In this document: one piece after another, positions 41,913 through 53,951 of the stretch
How positions within the stretch are numbered: position 1 is the first letter of the stretch
How the letters are laid out: the number at the start of each line of letters is the position of its first letter
NCBI GenBank assembly: GCA_008011715.2
Contig: CP136508.1
Coordinates: 868,001 to 932,000 of the forward strand
Length of the DNA: 64,000 nt
From: [Empedobacter] haloabium
Lineage (GTDB): Bacteria; Pseudomonadota; Gammaproteobacteria; Burkholderiales; Burkholderiaceae_D
Reading direction: 5' to 3'
Translations under genes and position numbers: made by a program
The notes under the pieces: model-generated
Database searches by the model: none
Seen by the model: only the letters and a program-made list of their open reading frames with translations
Told to the model about the DNA's origin: nothing

Positions 41913-43702
41913 CGCGCGCCACCAGCCGGGCCAGCGCCGCCGCCGGCGCTCGCGTCGCCGCGTCGAAGGGGGTGTCGTTCTCGCGCAGCCCCGTGCTGGC
42001 GGTGCGCCTGCCCACGTGGCGCTCGCGCGTGGTGCTGTTCGTGCTGTTTGCCGCGTTTGCCGCGCTGGCCGGCCGCGCGCTGTGGCTGCAGGGCCTGTCC
42101 ACCCAGTTCCTGCAGAAGCAGGGCGAGGCGCGCTATGCGCGCACCATCGAGCTGCCGGCCACGCGCGGCAAGATCACCGATCGCAACGGCCAGGTGCTGG
42201 CCTCGTCGATCCCCGTCAAGGCGATCTGGGCGATTCCGGACGACGTACTGCAGGCGCCCCCCGAGAAGCTGCGCGAACTGGCGCGCCTGCTCGACATGAG
42301 CGAGGCCGACCTGCGCAAGAAGCTCGACTCGGACCGCAACTTCGTCTACCTGAAACGCCAGGTGGAGCAGGACGTGGCCGACCAGATCGCGAAACTGAAG
42401 ATCGACGGCATCGACACCCGCAAGGAATACAAGCGCTTCTACCCGCAGGGCGAGGTGATGACGCACGTGGTCGGCTTCACCAACGTGGAAGACGTGGGCC
42501 AGGAATCGATGGAGCTGGCGCAGCAGAAAACGCTGGTCGGCACGCCCGGCTCGCGCCGCGTCATCAAGGACCGCCTGGGCCACATCGTCGAGGACATCGG
42601 CGCCAAGCACGAACCGCACGACGGCAAGGACCTGGTGCTGTCGGTCGATTCGAAAATCCAGTACATCGCCTTCACGCAGCTGAAGGGCGCGGTGGAGCAG
42701 TTCAAGGCCAAGGCCGGCGCCGCCGTGGTGCTGGACGTGCATACGGGCGAGGTGCTGGCACTGGCCAACTACCCCAGCTACGACCCCAACGACCGCCGCG
42801 CGCTGACCGGCGCGCAGCTGCGCAACCGCGTGATGACCGACTCGTTCGAGCCCGGCTCGACCCTGAAGCCGATCACCGTGGCGCTGGCGCTGGACAAGGG
42901 CAAGGTGTCGCCGCACACGACCATCGACACCGGCAACGGCCGCCTGCAGATCCTCGATCGCACGATTTCCGACACCAAGGCGCACGGCGTCATCACGGTG
43001 CAGCAGATCGTCGAGATGTCGTCCAATATCGGCACGTCGAAGATGGCGCTGTCGATGCCGGCGCAGGATATGTGGGAGATGTTTACCAAGGTGGGCTTCG
43101 GCCAGCAGCCGAAGTGGGGCTTCCCCGGCGCCGTGGCGGGCCGCGTACGGCCGTACAAATCCTGGCGCCCCGTCGAACAGGCCACGATGAGCTATGGTAA
43201 CGGCATCTCCGTCTCGCTCATCCAGCTGGCCCGTTCGTACATGATGTTCGCGCGTAACGGCGACACGATCCCGCTGACGTTCCAGAAATCGCATGACATG
43301 CCGGTGGGCCAGCAGATCATCAAGCCGGAGACGGCGCGCGCGATGCGCGAGATGCTGGAGATGGTTGTCTCCGGCAAGGACGGCACCGCCAAGAAGGCCC
43401 AGATCCCCGGCTACCGCGTGGGTGGCAAGACCGGTACCGCCTACAAGGTGGAGAACGGCCGCTATGCGATACCGCGCAAGTACATCGGTTCGTTCGTCGG
43501 CATCGTGCCGATGTCGGCACCGCGTTTCATCATCGCCGTGATGATCGACGAACCCACCCAGGGTGGGCACTACGGCGGCCAGGTGGCCGCGCCGACGTTC
43601 GCCAAAGTGGCGGAGAACGCGCTGCGGGCCATGAACGTTCCGCCCGATTCCACGGTCACGGAAATCGTCGTGCCGACCGATACCGGACCGGAGGCCATGT
43701 AA
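41909..43702 (+). CDS. ftsI: Peptidoglycan D,D-transpeptidase FtsI (PBP3)
   Basis: Septal transpeptidase, 597 residues. It has a short cytoplasmic tail, one membrane helix (residues about 40-57), the PBP dimerisation domain (TRGKITDRNGQVLASSIPVK) and the transpeptidase domain. Active-site motifs are SxxK with Ser317 and Lys320 (EPGSTLKP), SxN at 371-373 (MSSNIGTS) and KTGT at 507-510 (GGKTGTAYK). The Pro/Ser-rich start has several Met-free residues, and the ATG overlaps ftsL by 4 bases. It works with FtsW, encoded further along the cluster. Confidence 0.97.
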   Translation: MTRATSRASAAAGARVAASKGVSFSRSPVLAVRLPTWRSRVVLFVLFAAFAALAGRALWLQGLSTQFLQKQGEARYARTIELPATRGKITDRNGQVLASSIPVKAIWAIPDDVLQAPPEKLRELARLLDMSEADLRKKLDSDRNFVYLKRQVEQDVADQIAKLKIDGIDTRKEYKRFYPQGEVMTHVVGFTNVEDVGQESMELAQQKTLVGTPGSRRVIKDRLGHIVEDIGAKHEPHDGKDLVLSVDSKIQYIAFTQLKGAVEQFKAKAGAAVVLDVHTGEVLALANYPSYDPNDRRALTGAQLRNRVMTDSFEPGSTLKPITVALALDKGKVSPHTTIDTGNGRLQILDRTISDTKAHGVITVQQIVEMSSNIGTSKMALSMPAQDMWEMFTKVGFGQQPKWGFPGAVAGRVRPYKSWRPVEQATMSYGNGISVSLIQLARSYMMFARNGDTIPLTFQKSHDMPVGQQIIKPETARAMREMLEMVVSGKDGTAKKAQIPGYRVGGKTGTAYKVENGRYAIPRKYIGSFVGIVPMSAPRFIIAVMIDEPTQGGHYGGQVAAPTFAKVAENALRAMNVPPDSTVTEIVVPTDTGPEAM

Positions 43703-45240
43703 TGAGCGACATGAAGAACAATAAAGACATCAGCAACTGGATCAAACAGGCCGCGCCCGCCGGGCAGCTGGCCTCGGACTCGCGCCGCATCGAGGCGGGC
43801 GACGTCTTCTTCGCCTATCCGGGCGAGGGCGCCGGCGACGGCCGCGCCTTCATCGGCGCCGCCATCGCGCAGGGTGCCGCGGCGGTCGTGTACGACCCCG
43901 CCGGTTTCGACTGGAAGCCCGAATGGACGGTGGCCAACCTGGCCGTGCCGGACCTGAAGCGCCAGGCCGGCCCGATCGCGCACGGCTTCTACGACATGCC
44001 CGATGCGGCCATGTTCACGGTCGGCGTGACGGGCACCAACGGCAAGACGTCCAGCGCCGTCTGGCTGGGCCACGCGCTGGCCCGCGGCGGCGACACCGCA
44101 GCCGTGATCGGCACGCTGGGTGTGGCGCTGTTCCAGGGCCGCGCCGAACCGGCGTTCGACGCGACCGGCTACACCACGCCGGACCAGGTGCTGCTGGCCC
44201 GCACGCTGGCCGAGTGCCGCGCCGCCGGCGCGGCCGCGCTGGCGATCGAGGTATCGTCGATCGGGCTGGAACAGGGCCGGGTGGACGGCATGCATTTCGA
44301 CGTGGCGTTGTTTACCAATCTGACGCGCGACCACCTGGACTTCCACGGCACCATGGAGGCCTACGAGGCCGCCAAGCGCCGCCTGTTCGACTGGCCCGGC
44401 CTGAAGCACGCCGTGATCAACCTGGACGACGAGGCCGGCCTCCGTCTGGCACGGCACGTGGCCGCGCAGGGCCAGGCGCAGGTCACCGGCTACACGCTGA
44501 AGGACGCCGCCGCCCAGCCGGACCTGCCGGGCGTGACGATGCTGCGCGCCGGCCAGGTGCGCACCCGCAGCGCCGGCACCGAATTCAACCTGGACTCGCC
44601 GCTGGGCGGGGCGCACGTGCGCACCCAGCTGGTGGGCTCGTTCAACGTCAGCAACGCGCTGGGCGTGCTGGGTGCGCTGCTGGCGAAAGGCCTGCCGCTG
44701 CGCGCGGCGGTCGATGCCATCGAGGCGCTGACGCCGGCGCCGGGCCGCATGCAGCTCGTGGGCGGCAACGAGGCGCCGATGGTCGTCATCGACTACGCCC
44801 ACACGCCGGACGCGCTGGAAAAGACCGTTGACGTGCTGCGCAGCGTGGCGCAGGACCGCAACGGCCAGCTGTGGTGCGTGTTCGGCTGCGGCGGCGACCG
44901 CGACCCAGGCAAGCGCCCGCAAATGGGCCGGATCGCGCAGGCGGCCGACCACGTGCTGGTCACCAGCGACAATCCGCGCAGCGAGGAGCCGCACGCGATC
45001 ATCGAGCAGATCGTGGCGGGCATGGACCGGAGCCTGCCGGCGGCCGTCCAGACGATCGAGGACCGCGCCGCCGCGATCCTCTCGGCCATCAAGCACGCCG
45101 GCAAGAACGACGTGATCCTCGTGGCCGGCAAAGGCCATGAGCCATACCAGGAAATCAAGGGCAAGAAGCTGCCGTTCTCGGATGCCGACCACGCCCAGCT
45201 GGCCCTGTCGGCCCGCCTGACGATGATGAGGCCGGGCTGA
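43702..45240 (+). CDS. murE: UDP-MurNAc-L-Ala-D-Glu:meso-diaminopimelate ligase MurE
   Basis: Cytoplasmic Mur ligase, 512 residues, that adds the third amino acid to the peptidoglycan precursor. The ATP loop is GVTGTNGKTSS (residues 108-118). VTSDNPRSEEPHAI carries the DNPR motif specific for meso-diaminopimelate, as expected for a Gram-negative bacterium. Also present are YTTPDQVLLARTL and VIDYAHTPDALEKT. The ATG shares one base with the ftsI stop (TAATG), and the end shares one base with murF (TGATG). Confidence 0.97.
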   Translation: MSDMKNNKDISNWIKQAAPAGQLASDSRRIEAGDVFFAYPGEGAGDGRAFIGAAIAQGAAAVVYDPAGFDWKPEWTVANLAVPDLKRQAGPIAHGFYDMPDAAMFTVGVTGTNGKTSSAVWLGHALARGGDTAAVIGTLGVALFQGRAEPAFDATGYTTPDQVLLARTLAECRAAGAAALAIEVSSIGLEQGRVDGMHFDVALFTNLTRDHLDFHGTMEAYEAAKRRLFDWPGLKHAVINLDDEAGLRLARHVAAQGQAQVTGYTLKDAAAQPDLPGVTMLRAGQVRTRSAGTEFNLDSPLGGAHVRTQLVGSFNVSNALGVLGALLAKGLPLRAAVDAIEALTPAPGRMQLVGGNEAPMVVIDYAHTPDALEKTVDVLRSVAQDRNGQLWCVFGCGGDRDPGKRPQMGRIAQAADHVLVTSDNPRSEEPHAIIEQIVAGMDRSLPAAVQTIEDRAAAILSAIKHAGKNDVILVAGKGHEPYQEIKGKKLPFSDADHAQLALSARLTMMRPG

Positions 45241-46622
45241 TGCGCGCGACCGTTGCCGAGATCCTCTCCGCGCTGCCGGGCGCCAGCTACGTCGGGCCGT
45301 CCGGCGAACTGCCGTTCGACGGCGTCTCCACCGACAGCCGCACGGTGGCGCCGGGTGCGCTGTTCGTCGCGCTGCGCGGCGAGGTGTTCGATGCGCACGA
45401 CTTCCTGCCGCAGGTGGCGGGCAAGAACGTGGCCGCCGTCGTGGTCCACGCGCTGCCGGATGGCTGGACGCTGCCCGCCATCGTGGTGCCCGATACGCTG
45501 GTGGCGCTGGGCCGCATTGCCAACTACTGGCGCAACAAGTTCGCGCTGCCGCTGATCGGCGTCACCGGCAGCAACGGCAAGACGACGGTGAAGGAAATGA
45601 TCGCCGCGATCCTGGCCGCCGCCGATGGCGAGGACGCCCGGCTGGCCACGCGCGGCAACCTGAATAACGAGATCGGCGTGCCGCTGACCCTGTTCCGCCT
45701 GACGCCGGCGCACCGCTCGGCGGTCGTGGAACTGGGCATGAACCATCCGGGCGAGATCGGCCGGCTGGCGGCGATCGCCGCGCCGACGATTGGCCTGGTG
45801 AACAACGCGCAGCGCGAACACCAGGAATTCATGCACACGGTGGAAGCGGTGGCGCGCGAGAACGGCTCCGTGCTGGCCGCGCTGCCGGCCGATGGCGTGG
45901 CGGTGTTTCCCGACCAGGACGAATTCACGCCGATCTGGCGCGAGCTGGCCGGCAATCGCCGCGCGCTGACCTTCGGCCTGACCAAGGACGCGGACGTCAG
46001 CTGCACGTTCCGCGCGGGCGACTTCGGCAACGACATGTTCGTCACGATCCGCACGGATGGCGAGCCGCTGCAGTTCTTCGTCGGCCTGCAGGCCGCCGGT
46101 GAGCACAACGTGAAGAACGCGCTGGCGGCGATCGCCTGCACCTACGCCGCCGGCGTGCCGCTGGAAAAGATCAAGCAAGGGCTGGACCACTTCGCGCCCG
46201 TCAGCGGGCGCCTGCAAAGGAAACTCGCAAGCAATGGGGCCGTCGTCATCGACGACACCTACAACGCCAATCCCGATTCCGTGCGCGCCGCCATCGACGT
46301 GCTGGCCAACGCGCCGGCGCCGCGCGTGCTGGTGCTGGGCGACATGGGCGAGGTCGGCACGCAGGGCCGCGAGTTCCACGAAGAGATTGCCGCCTACGCG
46401 GCAGCCAAGGGCATCGAGCAGGTGCTCGTCACGGGCGAGCTGGCCGCGCACATGCGCGCGCACGCCCGCCATTTCGAACAATTCGACGCGTTGCTGTCCG
46501 CCGTGGACGCGGCGGTAACGCCGGAGACGACCGTATTGATCAAGGGCTCCCGTTTCATGAAGATGGAACGGGTCGTGCAGCATTTGATTGGATCGCAACA
46601 AGCTAACAAGGACTCACACTAA
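45240..46622 (+). CDS. murF: UDP-MurNAc-tripeptide:D-alanyl-D-alanine ligase MurF
   Basis: Adds the D-Ala-D-Ala dipeptide made by Ddl, 460 residues. The ATP loop is [14 protein letters not shown] (108-120). Family blocks are [53 protein letters not shown] and [18 protein letters not shown]. The start overlaps the murE stop by one base. mraY follows after 2 bases. Confidence 0.97.
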   Translation: MRATVAEILSALPGASYVGPSGELPFDGVSTDSRTVAPGALFVALRGEVFDAHDFLPQVAGKNVAAVVVHALPDGWTLPAIVVPDTLVALGRIANYWRNKFALPLIGVTGSNGKTTVKEMIAAILAAADGEDARLATRGNLNNEIGVPLTLFRLTPAHRSAVVELGMNHPGEIGRLAAIAAPTIGLVNNAQREHQEFMHTVEAVARENGSVLAALPADGVAVFPDQDEFTPIWRELAGNRRALTFGLTKDADVSCTFRAGDFGNDMFVTIRTDGEPLQFFVGLQAAGEHNVKNALAAIACTYAAGVPLEKIKQGLDHFAPVSGRLQRKLASNGAVVIDDTYNANPDSVRAAIDVLANAPAPRVLVLGDMGEVGTQGREFHEEIAAYAAAKGIEQVLVTGELAAHMRAHARHFEQFDALLSAVDAAVTPETTVLIKGSRFMKMERVVQHLIGSQQANKDSH

Positions 46623-46624
46623 TC

Positions 46625-47794
46625 ATGCTGCTCTGGCTCGCACAGTATCTGCAGGACGACATCGGCGCCTTCCGCGTCTTTAACTTCATCACGTTCCGCG
46701 CCGTGTTCGCGACGATCACCGCATTGCTGATCGGCCTGTTGGCCGGTCCGGCCGTGATCCGCAAGCTGACGGCAATGAAGTACGGCCAGGCCGTCCGTAC
46801 CGACGGTCCGCAGACGCACCTGAAGAAGCACGGCACCCCGACGATGGGCGGCGTGCTGCTGCTGATCGCGATCGGCATCTCGACCCTGTTGTGGTGCGAC
46901 TGGTCCAATCGCCTGATCTGGCCCGTGATGGTCGTGACGATCGGCTTCGGCCTGGTCGGCTGGGTGGACGACTACCGCAAGGTCGTACGGCAGGACCCGG
47001 AGGGCATGCGCTCGGCCGAGAAATACTTCTGGCAGTCGCTGGTCGGCGTGGCCGCCGCGCTGTACCTGGCGTTCTCGGTGTCGGCACCCACGCCGGCCGA
47101 GGTGTTCCGCCTGTTCTTCGCCTGGGTGCAATCCGGCTTCTCGATGGACCTGCCGCCAAAAGCCGACCTGATCGTGCCATTCTTCAAGACGATCAGCTAC
47201 CCGCTGGGCGTGTGGGGCTTCATCGCGCTGACCTACTGCGTGATCGTCGGCTCGTCCAACGCCGTCAACTTCACCGACGGGCTGGACGGCCTGGCCATCA
47301 TGCCGACCGTGATGGTCGGCTCCGCCCTGGGCCTGTTCGCCTACCTGACCGGCAGCGCCACCTACTCGAAATACCTGTTCATCCCGCACATCCCGGGTGC
47401 CGGCGAGCTGATCATCTTCGTGGGCGCGATGGCCGGCGCGGGCCTGGCCTTCCTCTGGTATAACACGCACCCCGCCCAGGTCTTCATGGGCGACGTCGGC
47501 GCGCTGGCGCTGGGCGGCGCGCTCGGCACCATCGCCGTCGTCGTGCGCCAAGAGATCGTGCTGTTCATCATGGGCGGCATCTTCGTCGCCGAAACAGTTT
47601 CCGTGATCATCCAGGTGGGCTGGTTCAAGTACACCAAGAAGCGCTACGGCGTGGGCCGCCGGGTGTTCCTGATGGCGCCGCTGCACCACCATTTCGAACA
47701 GAAGGGCTGGAAGGAGACGCAGGTCGTCGTGCGCTTCTGGATCATCACGATGATGCTCGTGCTGCTGGGCCTCTCCACCCTGAAACTGCGCTGA
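46625..47794 (+). CDS. mraY: Phospho-N-acetylmuramoyl-pentapeptide transferase MraY
   Basis: Polytopic inner-membrane enzyme, 389 residues and about ten helices, that links the MurNAc-pentapeptide to undecaprenyl phosphate to make lipid I. Catalytic acidic motifs are [17 protein letters not shown] and [11 protein letters not shown], and the conserved HHHFE loop appears as [12 protein letters not shown]. The start [20 protein letters not shown] is the typical proteobacterial N-terminus. It lies 2 bases after murF and 7 before murD. Confidence 0.97.
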   Translation: MLLWLAQYLQDDIGAFRVFNFITFRAVFATITALLIGLLAGPAVIRKLTAMKYGQAVRTDGPQTHLKKHGTPTMGGVLLLIAIGISTLLWCDWSNRLIWPVMVVTIGFGLVGWVDDYRKVVRQDPEGMRSAEKYFWQSLVGVAAALYLAFSVSAPTPAEVFRLFFAWVQSGFSMDLPPKADLIVPFFKTISYPLGVWGFIALTYCVIVGSSNAVNFTDGLDGLAIMPTVMVGSALGLFAYLTGSATYSKYLFIPHIPGAGELIIFVGAMAGAGLAFLWYNTHPAQVFMGDVGALALGGALGTIAVVVRQEIVLFIMGGIFVAETVSVIIQVGWFKYTKKRYGVGRRVFLMAPLHHHFEQKGWKETQVVVRFWIITMMLVLLGLSTLKLR

Positions 47795-47801
47795 TCCGAC
47801 C

Positions 47802-49304
47802 ATGATCTACAACGGCAAAATCGCACTGGTACTGGGGCTCGGCGAATCGGGCCTGGCGATGGCGCAGTGGCTGGCCCGCTGCGGCGCTCTGCTGCGCGTG
47901 GCGGACACGCGCGCCGTGCCCGATCGCCTGCCCGTGCTGCGCGAAACGCTGCCGGGCACGCAGTTCGTGGCCGGGCCGTTCGACGCGAAGCTGCTCGATG
48001 GCGTCGACTTCGTCGCCGTCAGCCCGGGCCTGGCGCCGCACCGCGAGCTGGCCGAGATCATGCCGGCGGCGCAGGCCGCCAATATCCCGGTGTGGGGCGA
48101 GATCGAGATCTTCGCCCAGGCCCTGGCCTGGCTGAAGGAAGACCGCGGCTATGCGCCGAAGGTCATCGCCATCACCGGCACCAACGGCAAGACCACCGTC
48201 ACGACCCTTACCGGCCAGCTGTGCGAGCGCGCCGGCCTGACCGTGCGCGTGGCCGGCAATATCAGCCCGGCCGCACTGGACGTGCTGCGCGAGGCCATGG
48301 CGGACACGGACACGCTGCCGCAAGCCTGGGTGCTGGAGCTGTCCAGCTTCCAGCTGCACACGACGTACAGCCTGCGCGCGGACGCGGCGACGGTGCTGAA
48401 CGTGACCCAGGATCACCTCGACTGGCACGGCACGATGGACGCCTATGCGCACGACAAGGCGCGCATCTTTGGCCCGGATACCGTGCGGGTATTGAACCGC
48501 AATGACGCGGTGACCCTGCGCATGGCTGACCCGACTGGCGTCAACGTCACCTTCGGCACCGATGCGCCGGAAGCGCCGGGCAGCTTCGGCCTCGTCAACG
48601 AGCGCGGCGTGTACTGGCTGGCCACCAGCGAGCCGGTGGATGACGCCGAGCCGAAGAAGCGCCGCAAGAACGAGCCTGCGCCCGTCGTCGAGACCTACCT
48701 GAAGAAGCTGATGCCGGCCGATGCGCTGCAGATCCGCGGCACGCACAATGCCTCGAACGCGCTGGCCGCGCTGGCGCTGTGCCGTGCCATTGGCCTGCCG
48801 TTCGCGCCGCTGCTGCACGCGCTGCGCGACTACAAAGGCCAGCCGCACCGTGTCGAGCTGGTGGCGGCGATCGACGGCGTCGAGTTCTACGACGACAGCA
48901 AGGGCACCAATGTCGGCGCCACCGTGGCCGCCATCGATGGCCTCGGCAAGAGCTTCGGCGGCGAAAACCAGAAGCTGGTGCTGATCGCCGGCGGCGACGG
49001 CAAGGGCCAGGCATTCGAGCCGCTGGCCGACCCGGTCGCGCGCCACGTGCGGGCGGTGCTGCTGATCGGCCGCGACGCTCCGGCCATCCGCGCCGCGCTG
49101 GTCGATGCCGGCGTGCGCCTGGAGGATTGCGCCACGCTGGAAGAGGCCACCAAGCGCGCCGCCGCGCTGGCGCATGGCGGCGACGCCGTGCTGCTGTCGC
49201 CGGCCTGCGCCAGCCTGGACATGTTCAAGAACTACGCGCATCGCGCGCAGGTGTTCATCGACACCGTGCGCGAGCTGGCGCTGGACGCGGGGCAGGAGAT
49301 CTGA
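47802..49304 (+). CDS. murD: UDP-MurNAc-L-alanine:D-glutamate ligase MurD
   Basis: Adds D-glutamate to UDP-MurNAc-Ala, 500 residues, longer than the E. coli enzyme (438). The ATP loop is [13 protein letters not shown] (123-135). Other marks are [30 protein letters not shown] and [15 protein letters not shown]. The extra length includes a charged insertion near residues 280-295 ([15 protein letters not shown]) in the central domain, seen in Burkholderiales homologues. The end overlaps ftsW by one base. Confidence 0.96.
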   Translation: MIYNGKIALVLGLGESGLAMAQWLARCGALLRVADTRAVPDRLPVLRETLPGTQFVAGPFDAKLLDGVDFVAVSPGLAPHRELAEIMPAAQAANIPVWGEIEIFAQALAWLKEDRGYAPKVIAITGTNGKTTVTTLTGQLCERAGLTVRVAGNISPAALDVLREAMADTDTLPQAWVLELSSFQLHTTYSLRADAATVLNVTQDHLDWHGTMDAYAHDKARIFGPDTVRVLNRNDAVTLRMADPTGVNVTFGTDAPEAPGSFGLVNERGVYWLATSEPVDDAEPKKRRKNEPAPVVETYLKKLMPADALQIRGTHNASNALAALALCRAIGLPFAPLLHALRDYKGQPHRVELVAAIDGVEFYDDSKGTNVGATVAAIDGLGKSFGGENQKLVLIAGGDGKGQAFEPLADPVARHVRAVLLIGRDAPAIRAALVDAGVRLEDCATLEEATKRAAALAHGGDAVLLSPACASLDMFKNYAHRAQVFIDTVRELALDAGQEI

Positions 49305-50503
49305 TGCAGCTGCCATTCAAATTCGCGGGCGGATCGACGGCGACGCCGATCGATATCCGCGCGCGCCAGTCGCGCATGATGGAATACGACCAGCCGCTGG
49401 TGTGGGTCGTGATCCTGCTCATGCTGCTGGGGATGGTGATGGTGTATTCCGCTTCGATCGCGCTGCCGGATTCGCCCAAGTTCGCCGCCTATTCGAATAC
49501 TTACTTCCTGCAGCGCCAGGCCACGTTCATCCTGATCGCCGCGGTCATCGGCGCGTGTGTGTTCCGGGTGCCCGTGGCCACGCTGCAGGCGGGCGCGCCT
49601 TACCTGTTCATCGCCACGCTGCTGTTGTTGGTGCTGGTGCTGATTCCCGGCATCGGCATCGTCGTCAATGGCGGCCGGCGCTGGCTGCCGTTCGGCCTGG
49701 GTCAGCCTTCCGAGGTGATGAAGCTGATCATGGTGTTGTACGCGGCCGACTACACGGTGCGCAAGCAGGAATACATGCACAAGCTGACCAAGGGCTTCCT
49801 GCCGATGGCGCTGGCCGTCAGTTTCGTCGGCCTGTTGCTGCTGCTGGAGCCCGACCTGGGCGCGTTCGGCGTGATCGTCTGCATCGCCATGGGCATCCTG
49901 TTCCTGGGCGGCGTCAACGCGGTCTGGTTCGGCGGCATCGGCGCGATGCTGGTGACGATCTTCGTGTCGATCATCGCGCTGTCGAAATTCCGGCGCGACC
50001 GTTTCTTCGCCTACCTCAATCCGTGGGAGGAGGAGAACGCGCTGAACAAGGCCTACCAGCTGACGCACTCGCTGATCGCGTTCGGCCGCGGCGAACTGTT
50101 CGGCGTTGGCCTGGGCGGCAGCGTCGAGAAGCTGCATTACCTGCCCGAGGCGCATACCGACTTCCTGCTGGCCGTGATCGGCGAGGAACTGGGCCTGGTG
50201 GGCGTGCTGGTCGTGATTGCGCTGTTCTACTGGATCGTCAAGCGTGCGTTCGACATCGGCCGCCAGGCCATCGCCATCGACCAGACCTTCGCCGGCCTGG
50301 TGGCGAAGGGCATCGGCATCTGGATCGGCGTGCAGTGCTTCATCAACATGGGCGTGAACCTGGGGCTGCTGCCGACCAAGGGCCTGACCTTGCCGCTGAT
50401 GAGTTATGGCGGCTCCGGTGTCGTCATCAACTGCGTGGGCCTGGCGATCCTCCTGCGCATCGACTACGAAAACCGCGTGCTGATGCGGGGAGGGCGGGTA
50501 TGA
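49304..50503 (+). CDS. ftsW: Septal peptidoglycan polymerase FtsW
   Basis: SEDS-family glycosyltransferase, 399 residues, ten hydrophobic helices. It polymerises lipid II at the septum with FtsI. Family motifs are [50 protein letters not shown] and [20 protein letters not shown]. The start [10 protein letters not shown] shares one base with the murD stop; the end overlaps murG by 3 bases. A cytoplasmic tail of about 25 residues precedes the first helix. Confidence 0.96.
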   Translation: MQLPFKFAGGSTATPIDIRARQSRMMEYDQPLVWVVILLMLLGMVMVYSASIALPDSPKFAAYSNTYFLQRQATFILIAAVIGACVFRVPVATLQAGAPYLFIATLLLLVLVLIPGIGIVVNGGRRWLPFGLGQPSEVMKLIMVLYAADYTVRKQEYMHKLTKGFLPMALAVSFVGLLLLLEPDLGAFGVIVCIAMGILFLGGVNAVWFGGIGAMLVTIFVSIIALSKFRRDRFFAYLNPWEEENALNKAYQLTHSLIAFGRGELFGVGLGGSVEKLHYLPEAHTDFLLAVIGEELGLVGVLVVIALFYWIVKRAFDIGRQAIAIDQTFAGLVAKGIGIWIGVQCFINMGVNLGLLPTKGLTLPLMSYGGSGVVINCVGLAILLRIDYENRVLMRGGRV

Positions 50504-51570
50504 CGAAGCGCCTGATGATCATGGCGGCCGGCACCGGCGGCCACATCTTCCCTGGCCTGGCGATCGCGCAGACGATGCGCGCACGCGGCTGGGAAGTGAC
50601 GTGGCTGGGCACCTCGCACGGCATGGAGCAGGAACTGGTGCCGAAGCAGGGCGTGGCGCTGGACGCGATCCATTTCAGCGGCATGCGCGGCAAGGGCCTG
50701 GGCCACACGGTGAGCGGCGCCTTCAAGATGGTGAAGGCGTTCGCCGACTGCTTCGGCTACATCGGCCGCAGGAAACCGGACGTGGTGCTGGGCATGGGCG
50801 GCTACGTGACGGTACCGGGCGGGATGATGGCGAAGCTGCGCGGCGTGCCGCTGGTGCTGGTCAATGCCGACGCGGCGCTGCTGCTGTCGAACAAGACCCT
50901 GGCGCCGGTGGCGGCGCGGGTCTGCTTCGGCTTCCCCGCCGATTTCGGCAGCGCCGCTTCGAAGGCCACGGTGACGGGCAATCCGGTGCGGCGCGAGATC
51001 CTCGACCTGCCGGCACCCGCGCAGCGCTTCGCCGGCCGTTCCGGTCCGCTGCGCGTGCTGGTGGTGGGCGGCAGCCTGGGTGCCAGGGCGCTGAACGATG
51101 CGCTGCCGGCCGGGCTTGCGCTGCTGGCCGAAGGCGAGCGCCCACAGGTCACGCACCAGTCGGGCAAGAAGAACATCGACGCGCTGCGCGCCGCGTATGC
51201 GCAAGCCGGCGTGGCGGCCAACGTGGTCGACTTCATCGACGACATGGCGGGCGAGTACGCGCGCGCGGACGTGGTGATCTGCCGTGCCGGCGCCATCACG
51301 GTCTCGGAATTGACGGCGGCGGGTGTCGCCAGCGTGCTGGTGCCGCTGGTCGCCTCCACCACCAGCCACCAGCGCGACAACGCGCAATGGATGGCAAGGC
51401 AGCAGGCATCGATCCACCTGCCGCAGACGGAACTGTCGGCGCAGAAAGTCGCCGAGCTGCTGCGCAGCCTGACACGCGCCGAGTGCGAGCGGATGGCGGC
51501 AGCGGCCCACGCGGTGGGCAAGCGCGACGCGAATGACGCGATCGCAACGGTATTAGAGCAACTGGCATAA
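50500..51570 (+). CDS. murG: UDP-GlcNAc:lipid I N-acetylglucosaminyltransferase MurG
   Basis: Peripheral-membrane GT-B glycosyltransferase that makes lipid II, 356 residues. The N-terminal Gly-rich loop is [29 protein letters not shown] follows, and the C-terminal donor site is at [17 protein letters not shown] and the conserved HQRDNAQWM. The hydrophobic patch FKMVKAFAD suits membrane docking. The start overlaps ftsW by 4 bases. murC follows after 7 bases. Confidence 0.97.
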   Translation: MTKRLMIMAAGTGGHIFPGLAIAQTMRARGWEVTWLGTSHGMEQELVPKQGVALDAIHFSGMRGKGLGHTVSGAFKMVKAFADCFGYIGRRKPDVVLGMGGYVTVPGGMMAKLRGVPLVLVNADAALLLSNKTLAPVAARVCFGFPADFGSAASKATVTGNPVRREILDLPAPAQRFAGRSGPLRVLVVGGSLGARALNDALPAGLALLAEGERPQVTHQSGKKNIDALRAAYAQAGVAANVVDFIDDMAGEYARADVVICRAGAITVSELTAAGVASVLVPLVASTTSHQRDNAQWMARQQASIHLPQTELSAQKVAELLRSLTRAECERMAAAAHAVGKRDANDAIATVLEQLA

Positions 51571-51577
51571 GAAGAAT

Positions 51578-52972
51578 ATGAAGCATAAAGTCAAGAACAT
51601 TCACTTCGTCGGCATCGGCGGCAGCGGCATGAGCGGCATCGCAGAGGTGCTGGTCACGCTCGGCTACAACGTGTCCGGCTCGGACCTGGGCAGCAATGCG
51701 GTCACGCAGCGCCTGGCCGACATGGGCGCGACCGTGCACCAGGGCCACGCGGCCGAATTCATCGGCGACGCCGATGCCGTCGTGACGTCCACCGCCGTCA
51801 AGGCGGACAATCCGGAAGTGCTGGAAGCGCGCCGGCGCAAGATCCCGATCGTGCCGCGCGCCGTCATGCTGGGTGAGCTGATGCGCCTGAAGCGCGGCAT
51901 CGCCATCGCCGGCACGCACGGCAAGACGACGACGACGTCGCTGGTCGCTTCCGTGCTGTACAAGGGCGGCCTCGATCCGACGTTCGTGATCGGCGGACGC
52001 CTGACCGCGGCTGGCGCCAATGCCAAGCTGGGCTCGGGCGAATACCTGGTGGCGGAAGCGGACGAATCGGACGCATCGTTCCTGAACCTGGCGCCGATGA
52101 TCGAAGTGATCACCAACATCGACGCCGATCACATGGACACCTACGAGCACGACTTCGAGAAGCTCAAGGCCGCATTTGTCCACTTCACGCACCGCCTGCC
52201 GTTCTACGGCCGCGCGATGCTGTGCGTGGACGATCCGCACGTGCGCAGCATCCTGCCGCAGGTGACGAAGCCGGTGACCACCTACGGTTTCGCCGAAGAC
52301 GCCGAGGTGCGCGCCATCAATGCGCGCGCCGTCGGCACGCAGATGCATTTCACGGTGCAGCAGGAAGGCTATCCGGACACCGACTTCGTGCTGAACCAGC
52401 CCGGCATGCACAATGTGCAGAACGCCTGCTCGGCCATCGCCATCGCACGCGAGATCGGCATCGAGGACAAGGACACGCAGGCCGGCCTGGCCGAATTTGC
52501 CGGCGTGGGCCGCCGCTTCACCAAGTATGGCGACGTGACCGCCCCGAACGGTGCCACGTTCGCGCTGGTGGACGACTTCGGCCACCATCCGGTCGAGACG
52601 GAAGTGACCCTGGCCGCGGCGCGCGCCGCGTATCCGGGCCGCCGCATCGTGCTGGCGTTCCAGCCGCATCGCTACAGCCGCACGCGCGACCTGTTCGAGG
52701 ACTTCGTCAAGGTGCTGGCGAAGGTCGACATGCTGGTGCTGGTGGACGTGTATCCGGCCGGCGAGGCGCCGATCGTGGGCGCCGACGGCCGCGCGCTGGT
52801 GCGCGCCATCCGCGCCCGCGGCCGCGCCGAACCCGTCTTCGTCGAGACCATCGCCGACCTGCCGGAAGCGATCATGAACGTGGTGCGCGACGGCGACGTC
52901 GTGCTGACGATGGGCGCGGGCGCGATCGGCGGCGTGCCGGCCAAACTGGTCAACTACCAACCGAACAACTGA
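51578..52972 (+). CDS. murC: UDP-N-acetylmuramate:L-alanine ligase MurC
   Basis: First Mur ligase of the peptide stem, 464 residues. The opening [20 protein letters not shown] is the UDP-sugar loop, [11 protein letters not shown] (111-121) the ATP loop, [12 protein letters not shown] and [10 protein letters not shown] family blocks, and [17 protein letters not shown] lies in the C-terminal domain. All catalytic segments look intact. ddl follows after 9 bases. Confidence 0.97.
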   Translation: MKHKVKNIHFVGIGGSGMSGIAEVLVTLGYNVSGSDLGSNAVTQRLADMGATVHQGHAAEFIGDADAVVTSTAVKADNPEVLEARRRKIPIVPRAVMLGELMRLKRGIAIAGTHGKTTTTSLVASVLYKGGLDPTFVIGGRLTAAGANAKLGSGEYLVAEADESDASFLNLAPMIEVITNIDADHMDTYEHDFEKLKAAFVHFTHRLPFYGRAMLCVDDPHVRSILPQVTKPVTTYGFAEDAEVRAINARAVGTQMHFTVQQEGYPDTDFVLNQPGMHNVQNACSAIAIAREIGIEDKDTQAGLAEFAGVGRRFTKYGDVTAPNGATFALVDDFGHHPVETEVTLAAARAAYPGRRIVLAFQPHRYSRTRDLFEDFVKVLAKVDMLVLVDVYPAGEAPIVGADGRALVRAIRARGRAEPVFVETIADLPEAIMNVVRDGDVVLTMGAGAIGGVPAKLVNYQPNN

Positions 52973-52981
52973 GGCACGGCA

Positions 52982-53944
52982 ATGACGACTCTCACTCAAG
53001 ACGAAATCCGGGCACTGGGCAAGGTTGGCGTGCTGCTGGGCGGCCGCTCCGCCGAGCGTGACGTGTCCATCATGTCCGGCACCGGCGTGCTGCAGGCGCT
53101 GCAAAGCCAGGGTGTCGACGCGCACGGCTTCGATACCGGCACCCGTTCGCTGGCCGAGCTGGCGGCGGAAAAGTTCGACCGCGTGTTCATCGCGCTGCAC
53201 GGCCGCTACGGCGAGGACGGCACGCTGCAGGGCGCGCTGGAGCTGTTGGGCATCCCGTACACGGGCAGCGGCGTGATGACCAGCGCGATCGCGATGGACA
53301 AGATCACGACCAAGATCCTGTGGCTGAAGGAAGGCATTCCCACGCCGGCGTATGCCGTGCTGCACCCGGACTCGGACCTGAACGCGGCCGCCGCCCACCT
53401 GGGCCTGCCGCTGATCGTCAAGCCGCCGCACGAGGGCTCGTCGATCGGCTTCTCCAAGGTGACGGCGCTGGCCGACTTCCAGGCCGCCTACGACAAGTGC
53501 GCGCCGCTGGACGACTCGGTACTGGCCGAATCCTTCGTGGCCGGGCGCGAGTTCACCGTGGCCGTGCTGGGCACGGGCGCGGACGCGCGCGCGCTGCCGG
53601 TGGTGGAGATCGTGGCGCCGCAGGGCGACTACGACTACCAGAACAAGTACTTCACGGACGTGACGCAGTACTTCTGCCCGCCGCAGCTGGACGAAGCGAC
53701 GCAGGCCGAGATGCAGCGCCTGGCCGTGCAGGCCTACCGCACCCTCGGCTGCGAGGGCTGGGGCCGGGTCGACGTGCTGCTGCGCGCCGAGGATAACCAG
53801 CCGTTCCTGCTGGAGGTGAACACGTCGCCCGGCATGACCAGCCACTCGCTGGTGCCGATGGCCGCGCGCGCGGTGGGCATGTCGTACGAAGAGCTGTGCG
53901 TGGCGATCCTGCGCACGGCGCGCCTGAAGAACGCCAAGGGTTGA
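52982..53944 (+). CDS. ddl: D-alanine:D-alanine ligase
   Basis: ATP-grasp enzyme, 320 residues, that makes the D-Ala-D-Ala dipeptide used by MurF. The N-terminal block is [20 protein letters not shown]. The ATP-grasp parts are [33 protein letters not shown] and [20 protein letters not shown]. The position between murC and ftsQ is that of ddlB in E. coli. The gap to ftsQ is 7 bases. Confidence 0.96.
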   Translation: MTTLTQDEIRALGKVGVLLGGRSAERDVSIMSGTGVLQALQSQGVDAHGFDTGTRSLAELAAEKFDRVFIALHGRYGEDGTLQGALELLGIPYTGSGVMTSAIAMDKITTKILWLKEGIPTPAYAVLHPDSDLNAAAAHLGLPLIVKPPHEGSSIGFSKVTALADFQAAYDKCAPLDDSVLAESFVAGREFTVAVLGTGADARALPVVEIVAPQGDYDYQNKYFTDVTQYFCPPQLDEATQAEMQRLAVQAYRTLGCEGWGRVDVLLRAEDNQPFLLEVNTSPGMTSHSLVPMAARAVGMSYEELCVAILRTARLKNAKG

Positions 53945-53951
53945 GAGACAC